Of a stretch of 64,000 bases of DNA, positions 59,818-64,000 are shown piece by piece; position 1 is the first letter of the stretch, and each line of letters starts with the position of its first letter. Source of the DNA: Geothrix sp. SG200 (GTDB taxonomy: Bacteria; Acidobacteriota; Holophagae; Holophagales; Holophagaceae); the NCBI RefSeq assembly GCF_022808935.1, contig NZ_JAKZFR010000001.1, positions 1,054,001 to 1,118,000 of the forward strand, read 5' to 3'. The notes below the pieces were generated by a model. The model was not told the DNA's origin. It made no database searches and worked only from the letters and a program-made list of their open reading frames with translations. The translations under genes were made by a program, and so were the position numbers.

Positions 59818-62522
59818 GGTTGATCTTCTTTCCGGCCGTCCTGCCCCGGAAGGGGCGTGTTGGAGCGGTCTGGGGTGAACAGGAGATCGAGGCCATCCAC
59901 GACCGTGCCCTCGGAGGTCACGATCACGGGGATGGGCGGCAGTTTCGAGAGCCCGAGTCGCTGGATCTCGGCGTCAGGCGCCCGGAGCTGGTAGGTGCCG
60001 GGCGGAAGATCGGACAGGGTGTAGAAACCGTCGAAGGCCGTCCGGGTGGTCTTGATGGATTTGCCCTGGCTGTCCACGAGCTCCAGGAGAAGGCCGGGAA
60101 GCTCCCCGGAGGCGCCATCACGCTTCAGGTAGGCCGTTCCCGTGACCTCGCCGAACAGCACCACGGGGACCTCGAGCTGCGCCACATGGCCTTGGCGCGG
60201 GGTGACGCGCAGGCCCGGGCCCTGGGGCCGCATGAACGGATCTTCCAGGGTGGTGGAGTTGGCGGACAGGTTGGCGTCGAGATCGCCGGAGAGATTGGTG
60301 AGGAAGGCCACGCCCTTCGCATCCGTGGTGCCTGGCTGCGAGGCGCCGTTCGCCAGGAAGCCGACGCCCTGGAGGGGCTTCTCGTCGCCATCCATCACGC
60401 CGTTCCCGTTGGCATCCAGGAAGGCGCGGGCGGAGACAGCCCCATGCCCGGCGATGCTCTGCGCCTGCGTATGGATCCGGCCGTTCCGGGGCTCCCTGGC
60501 CAGGCCCACGCGGAAGGTGAGGTCCAGGGACAGGCGGCTGTGGGTGGAGTAGCCCAGCTCCACACTGAGAGCATAGGCGCCCTGGGTCTTGTAGGCACCG
60601 AGCTGCACCAGGGTGTCGTGGGAGGCCACCGAGTGCGTGAGCCCGGCCCGGAGGTTGAAGGGGATGAAGACGGGGGTTTCCAGGAAGGTGGACAGGGCGT
60701 TCAGGCGCCGGGCGCCGCCGCTCAGCTGATAGTTCGCCTGCGCCCGCAGCGAGAAGGTCCGGAAGAACTTGCTGGCGAGAAAGTCACCGATGGTGATGGC
60801 GGGGAAGGGCGTCGCCGTGTCCAGGCCCCGGGTCAGGGTGATCTCGTTGGAGAGGAAGTACCCTTGGAAGGAGGTGGAGACGCGGTTGTAGAGGCGATCG
60901 ATGCTGCCGCCCGCCACGAGCCGGTCCCGGGCGGCGCCGAGGTCCAGCGTGACGAGGCTGCGCTCCAGGCTGGGCAGCAGGGAGGATGTCTCCAGGCCGC
61001 TGCGGCTCCGGATCGGTCCGTAGATGGGCCGGAACACTTCGCTGGAGAAGCCATCCTGGAGCTCCGCATGCTTGACCGTGAGGCTGGTGGAGCCCAGGCG
61101 GCTCCGGAGGCCCAGCTGAGCGACGCTGCCTCCAAGCTGGTCGCTGACGGCGCTGAAGGTCGCCGAAAGCGGCTTCCAGAATCCCTGGAGATCGATCCCA
61201 CGGTAGGCGTGATGGCGCCCGTCCAGGTCCAGGCTGGACAGGGAGAACCCGGCCGTGAACTGCCGGGAGATCCCGTAGCGCCCTTCGACCTGGCCCCGCT
61301 TTCCAGCCTGGCGGGGATCCACGCCCACCAGCCGGTACTGGAACTCGCCTTCCGGGGTCTGGTTCTCGCTCACATCGAAGCGCACCACCTCTTCGCGGCG
61401 CTGGCCCTGGGGGCCATAGAACACCAGGCGGAAATCGTTCCAGCCAAAGTAGAGCGGCACGTTCAGGAATTCATAGCGGCCATCGGGGCGGGAGGCCTGG
61501 AAGCCCAGGAGCGCCTGGTTCCGGTAGAGCTCCACCTGCCAGCCTGGCGACAGGTTCCCCTGGAAGGAATGGCGGTCGAAGGCGTTCTCCCGCTGGAGCG
61601 GGTAGTTGGTGAGCAGAGCTCCCGTGCCGGCCATGGGCAGGGTGAGCAGGTTCAGGCCTGGATCGAGCACCTCACCGAAGGCGAACTCCGTCGCCTTGAG
61701 CGGGCCGAGCAGGCCCGCATGGGGATCGCGGCGGCCCATGGCCATCCGGAACTCCGAGAGGCCGTTCTCGGTATCGAGAATCGCGTAGAGGTTCGAAGAC
61801 AGCCCCAGGAAATCCCCCGCGGCGAATGTGGTGCTCTGGGCCCGGACGTGGCGATCCGCATCGGGCGATGTCCGGGCGGTCAGGCGCAGGGTCTCGTCGA
61901 CCATCGGAGCTTCGAATAGGCGATAGGGGTCCGGCGACCGCGGGAAGACCTTCGGACCTTCCGAGGGGCGGAACCGGCCGACCATGCGCTCCCGCTTCCA
62001 GCGCTCCTGAATGGGGAGTGGCTCCCTTGGCGACACGGTGATGGACGAGCTGCGGAGGACGACCTGGAAATCCAGGGGCAGCCACGCGGCGAGGAGGCGC
62101 GTGTCCACGTAGATGTCATCGGAGTGGAGTTCCATCAAGGACCGGTCGAGCGGAAGGCCGCGGCCCGCCACCACCACCGTTCCCGCCGCGACGTCGAGAT
62201 TGAAGCGGCGCTTCTCGTCGATGAAGAAGCCCGTGGCCCGTCCGCGGTTGGGGTCGACCTCGATGGCCAGGTCCAGCAAGCGGCACAGCTCACCCAGAGG
62301 CACCAGCACGCCGTCCTTCACGGGGAATCCCGGGAAGGTGCTGCTGACCGTCGCCTGGTCGAGGCGCAGGGCGAAAAGGAAGACCTCCTCCTCGGAGCGG
62401 TTCACGAGCATCCCCGGCTGGACGGTGGCGTCTGCGGGAGCCAAGCCTCCGGCATGCAGCATCGCCGCCACCCCCATGAGGGTCGGGCCCAGGAGGGCCT
62501 TGCGGACGGCGAGGCGGCCCAT
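59814..62522 (-). CDS. Usher-like outer-membrane protein with SdrD/carboxypeptidase-like C-terminus
   Basis: A 902-aa exported protein. After the signal peptide (about 1-24), residues 40-165 form an alpha/beta stalk-like domain. From about 200 to 700 the repeating pattern is that of a beta-barrel; near 310-390 lies the usher plug pattern (GWQVELYRN, DGRYEFLNVPLYFGWNDFRLVFYGPQGQR). The C-terminus has an SdrD-like unit with a calcium-type loop DANGNGVMDGDE (about 706-717) and a carboxypeptidase-regulatory-like domain (TRTAFDGFYTLSDLPPGTY). The start follows the chaperone stop directly (TGAATG). Confidence 0.75.
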   Translation of the reverse strand: MGRLAVRKALLGPTLMGVAAMLHAGGLAPADATVQPGMLVNRSEEEVFLFALRLDQATVSSTFPGFPVKDGVLVPLGELCRLLDLAIEVDPNRGRATGFFIDEKRRFNLDVAAGTVVVAGRGLPLDRSLMELHSDDIYVDTRLLAAWLPLDFQVVLRSSSITVSPREPLPIQERWKRERMVGRFRPSEGPKVFPRSPDPYRLFEAPMVDETLRLTARTSPDADRHVRAQSTTFAAGDFLGLSSNLYAILDTENGLSEFRMAMGRRDPHAGLLGPLKATEFAFGEVLDPGLNLLTLPMAGTGALLTNYPLQRENAFDRHSFQGNLSPGWQVELYRNQALLGFQASRPDGRYEFLNVPLYFGWNDFRLVFYGPQGQRREEVVRFDVSENQTPEGEFQYRLVGVDPRQAGKRGQVEGRYGISRQFTAGFSLSSLDLDGRHHAYRGIDLQGFWKPLSATFSAVSDQLGGSVAQLGLRSRLGSTSLTVKHAELQDGFSSEVFRPIYGPIRSRSGLETSSLLPSLERSLVTLDLGAARDRLVAGGSIDRLYNRVSTSFQGYFLSNEITLTRGLDTATPFPAITIGDFLASKFFRTFSLRAQANYQLSGGARRLNALSTFLETPVFIPFNLRAGLTHSVASHDTLVQLGAYKTQGAYALSVELGYSTHSRLSLDLTFRVGLAREPRNGRIHTQAQSIAGHGAVSARAFLDANGNGVMDGDEKPLQGVGFLANGASQPGTTDAKGVAFLTNLSGDLDANLSANSTTLEDPFMRPQGPGLRVTPRQGHVAQLEVPVVLFGEVTGTAYLKRDGASGELPGLLLELVDSQGKSIKTTRTAFDGFYTLSDLPPGTYQLRAPDAEIQRLGLSKLPPIPVIVTSEGTVVDGLDLLFTPDRSNTPLPGQDGRKEDQP

Positions 62523-63368
62523 TCAGGGGGTCGTCAGGATGGTTTCGGCGAACAGGCGGCCGCCATCCAGCACGGGCTGGGAGTAGGCGATTCGGATCCG
62601 GCTGCCCGGAGGGATGGAACGGCCGCCGCGGATGGGCAGGGCCACGGTCCGGCCAGAATTCGGGGTGTAGACGGCCAGGCCCGAGGCCTCTGCCAGGACT
62701 TCCGGGGCTCCGGCGGCCGGGAGAAGCGTGGCCTTGAGGTCGCCGTAGACCGACTGGTTGCCGTCGCGATTCAAGCGGAAGCGCAAGACGCCGCTCTTGA
62801 GGTCAAAGGTGGGCGCGGTGATGGAGACGGTGGCGGATGTCTTGCCGTGCCGCACGATGAGGGGGATGGCGATTCCATAGACGGGCGTGAGCTTGATGGC
62901 GATTCCTTTGGGCGCCTCCGCCGCGGCCTGGGGCGCGGGCGCCTCGGGAGGCACCGCGCGGAAGGTCATGTGCAGGCGGTATTCTCCCTCGGGCAGCTGG
63001 GCCGGCTTGCGCACCTGGATGCGCACCGTCTGGGATTCCCGGGGGTCGAGGGTCACCTGTCGCGGGGAGAAGCGGAACAGCGACCGGAGGTTCTCGGTGC
63101 CCGGATCGAATGCCAGCTCCCTGATGCCACCCGTCTCGTCCATCTCCATGCGCACGAGGGAGATCCGGAAGGTGGCCCGGGTCTGCCCGATGTTGGAGAG
63201 GTTCAGCTCGGCGCTCCGCTTGCGCTCCTCGAACACCACCCGGGTCGGGGCCACCAGGAGGTCGCCGATGCCTCCGTCGGCGGGAGGCGGCGGCGTTTGG
63301 GCCGGAAGACCGAGTGCGAGCAGACCGAGAAACAGGCAGGCGATGGCCCGGGGACGGAGACGAAGCAT
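62523..63368 (-). CDS. PapD-like periplasmic pilus chaperone
   Basis: A 281-aa protein with a signal peptide (LFLGLLALGLPA), then two Ig-like domains. The first has VAPTRVVFEERKRSAELNLSN and the FRFSPRQVTLDPRESQTVRI (then QVRKP) G1-strand region; the second has ISITAPTFDL-like strands. The arginine in PTRVVF matches the conserved cleft residue that anchors subunit C-termini. The acid/alanine-rich F1-G1 loop (PPEAPAPQAAAEAPK) is unusually long. Lies between the subunit and usher genes, as in Csu and other archaic systems. Confidence 0.82.
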   Translation of the reverse strand: MLRLRPRAIACLFLGLLALGLPAQTPPPPADGGIGDLLVAPTRVVFEERKRSAELNLSNIGQTRATFRISLVRMEMDETGGIRELAFDPGTENLRSLFRFSPRQVTLDPRESQTVRIQVRKPAQLPEGEYRLHMTFRAVPPEAPAPQAAAEAPKGIAIKLTPVYGIAIPLIVRHGKTSATVSITAPTFDLKSGVLRFRLNRDGNQSVYGDLKATLLPAAGAPEVLAEASGLAVYTPNSGRTVALPIRGGRSIPPGSRIRIAYSQPVLDGGRLFAETILTTP

Positions 63369-63390
63369 GAGACCTCAAGTACGGAGAAAA

Positions 63391-63414
63391 CCCAGGGCGC
63401 GGGTACGCCCTGGG
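63391..63414 (-). terminator. Stem-loop between the pilin-like and chaperone genes
   Basis: CCCAGGGCG (63391-63399) pairs perfectly with CGCCCTGGG (63406-63414) across a 6-nt loop. On the transcript it is followed by UUUUCUCC, so it is probably a partial terminator that keeps subunit mRNA in excess over the chaperone and usher. Confidence 0.65.
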
Positions 63415-63435
63415 TGACCAGCGGATCAGCGGACC

Positions 63436-63978
63436 TCAGTTATAGGCGACCGTGACATTGAAGGTGCCGGTGTAGTCACCATCGGTCTGGTTGGCGCCGA
63501 GGGTCAGGGTGCCACCCACCGCAAAGATCTGCGCAGCGTTCGCCACATTGGGGAGCAGGCCCGTGGCGTTGCTCGTGGCGGCGGCGCCCTCGACCGAGGC
63601 GGTGAAATTGTTCACAGGCATGGCGGTGCCGGCACCGGTCAAGGTCACGCTGCCATTGCTCGGGAGGGTGATGGCATAGGTCGCGTTGCGCTTCCCGGTC
63701 ACCTTGAAGGTCGCCGCGCTGACGGAGCCGGTGGTGCCAAGGGCCGGATCGGTGGTCGTGCGGGTGTTGTTCTGGGGGTCCAGCGTCACGTCGCCGCCCG
63801 CGGTGCTCGCGAAGATGTCGCCGAAGCTCAGGCCACCATTGGTGAGGCTCACGGTGATGGGCACATAGATGCGGGCCGAGGCGGGGACGCTGGACGCCGT
63901 GGCGGTGGCGGACTGTGCGAAGGCGACCGGCGCGGCCAGAAGAAGGGCGCCCGCGAAGATACGGGAGAGCGTGTGCAT
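63436..63978 (-). CDS. DUF4402 exported protein, likely major pilus subunit
   Basis: A 180-aa protein with a signal peptide (FAGALLLAAPVAFAQS) and one DUF4402 domain: YVPITVSLTNGGLSFGDIF, a central TYAITLPSNG strand, and the end GGTLTLGANQTDGDYTG leading to FNVTVAYN. Short length, beta-rich fold and terminal alternating strand fit a fibre subunit. CCAGGAG lies 6 bp before the ATG. It is the first gene of the operon within the window; genes beyond the right edge could precede it. Confidence 0.78.
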   Translation of the reverse strand: MHTLSRIFAGALLLAAPVAFAQSATATASSVPASARIYVPITVSLTNGGLSFGDIFASTAGGDVTLDPQNNTRTTTDPALGTTGSVSAATFKVTGKRNATYAITLPSNGSVTLTGAGTAMPVNNFTASVEGAAATSNATGLLPNVANAAQIFAVGGTLTLGANQTDGDYTGTFNVTVAYN

Positions 63979-64000
63979 AAGTGGCTCCTGGAGGTGTTTG

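Overview
The window is GC-rich, densely coding chromosomal DNA from a diderm bacterium. LptD, KdsB, GmhB, a TonB-domain protein and a chaperone-usher-like locus all point to an outer membrane with LPS. The mix of a Rne/Rng ribonuclease, a VWFA-related exported protein, a BlaI/M56-TonB pair, DUF4402 proteins, tryptophanase, formate-THF ligase and a quinol NO reductase best fits an Acidobacteriota of the Holophagae type (Geothrix-like). That assignment is inference from gene content and composition, not from a marker-gene search.

Left part (1-6843): a phosphate regulon. A DUF47 (PhoU-like) gene runs off the left edge. A PhoR-type kinase on the + strand converges on the minus-strand operon pstS-pstC-pstA-pstB-phoU-phoB, whose inner junctions mostly overlap as TGATG. 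Pho-box-like repeats with about 11-bp period lie upstream of pstS and between DUF47 and phoR. From 7115 to 15466 come housekeeping and envelope genes: RNase E/G, a ZIP transporter, lptD, and the minus-strand set kdsB-trxB-alr.

Middle (15560-25637): a signalling block (CheA, CheW, a membrane MCP, a histidine kinase and a receiver protein with a degenerate kinase core), with fabH and rsmD inserted in it. Then orphan scoA, gmhB-sfsA, gcvT-gcvH, a LysM lytic transglycosylase, tRNA-Ala(GGC) with its promoter and terminator, an ABC-F ATPase, PhzF, an SDR, a ClC channel, ALDH, tryptophanase and coaX-birA.

Right part (41139-63978): a quinol nitric-oxide reductase - cupin - NDH-2 module; an isopropylmalate/homocitrate-synthase-like enzyme with Ppx/GppA; a VWFA-related protein; a BlaI repressor with a clear operator/promoter and its M56-TonB partner; a protein made of SCP2 repeats; a LytS/LytTR two-component operon headed by a 37-aa membrane micro-ORF and two LiaF/DUF5668-like membrane proteins, preceded by a 21-bp-period direct repeat; a YigZ/IMPACT protein; and formate-THF ligase. 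The right end is a four-gene operon: DUF4402 pilin-like subunit, PapD-like chaperone, usher-like outer-membrane protein with C-terminal SdrD/carboxypeptidase-like domains, and a double-DUF4402 protein. It has the gene order of an archaic (Csu-type) chaperone-usher pilus but unusual parts, and is the best candidate for a poorly described system here. No CRISPR array, transposase, integrase or prophage gene was seen.
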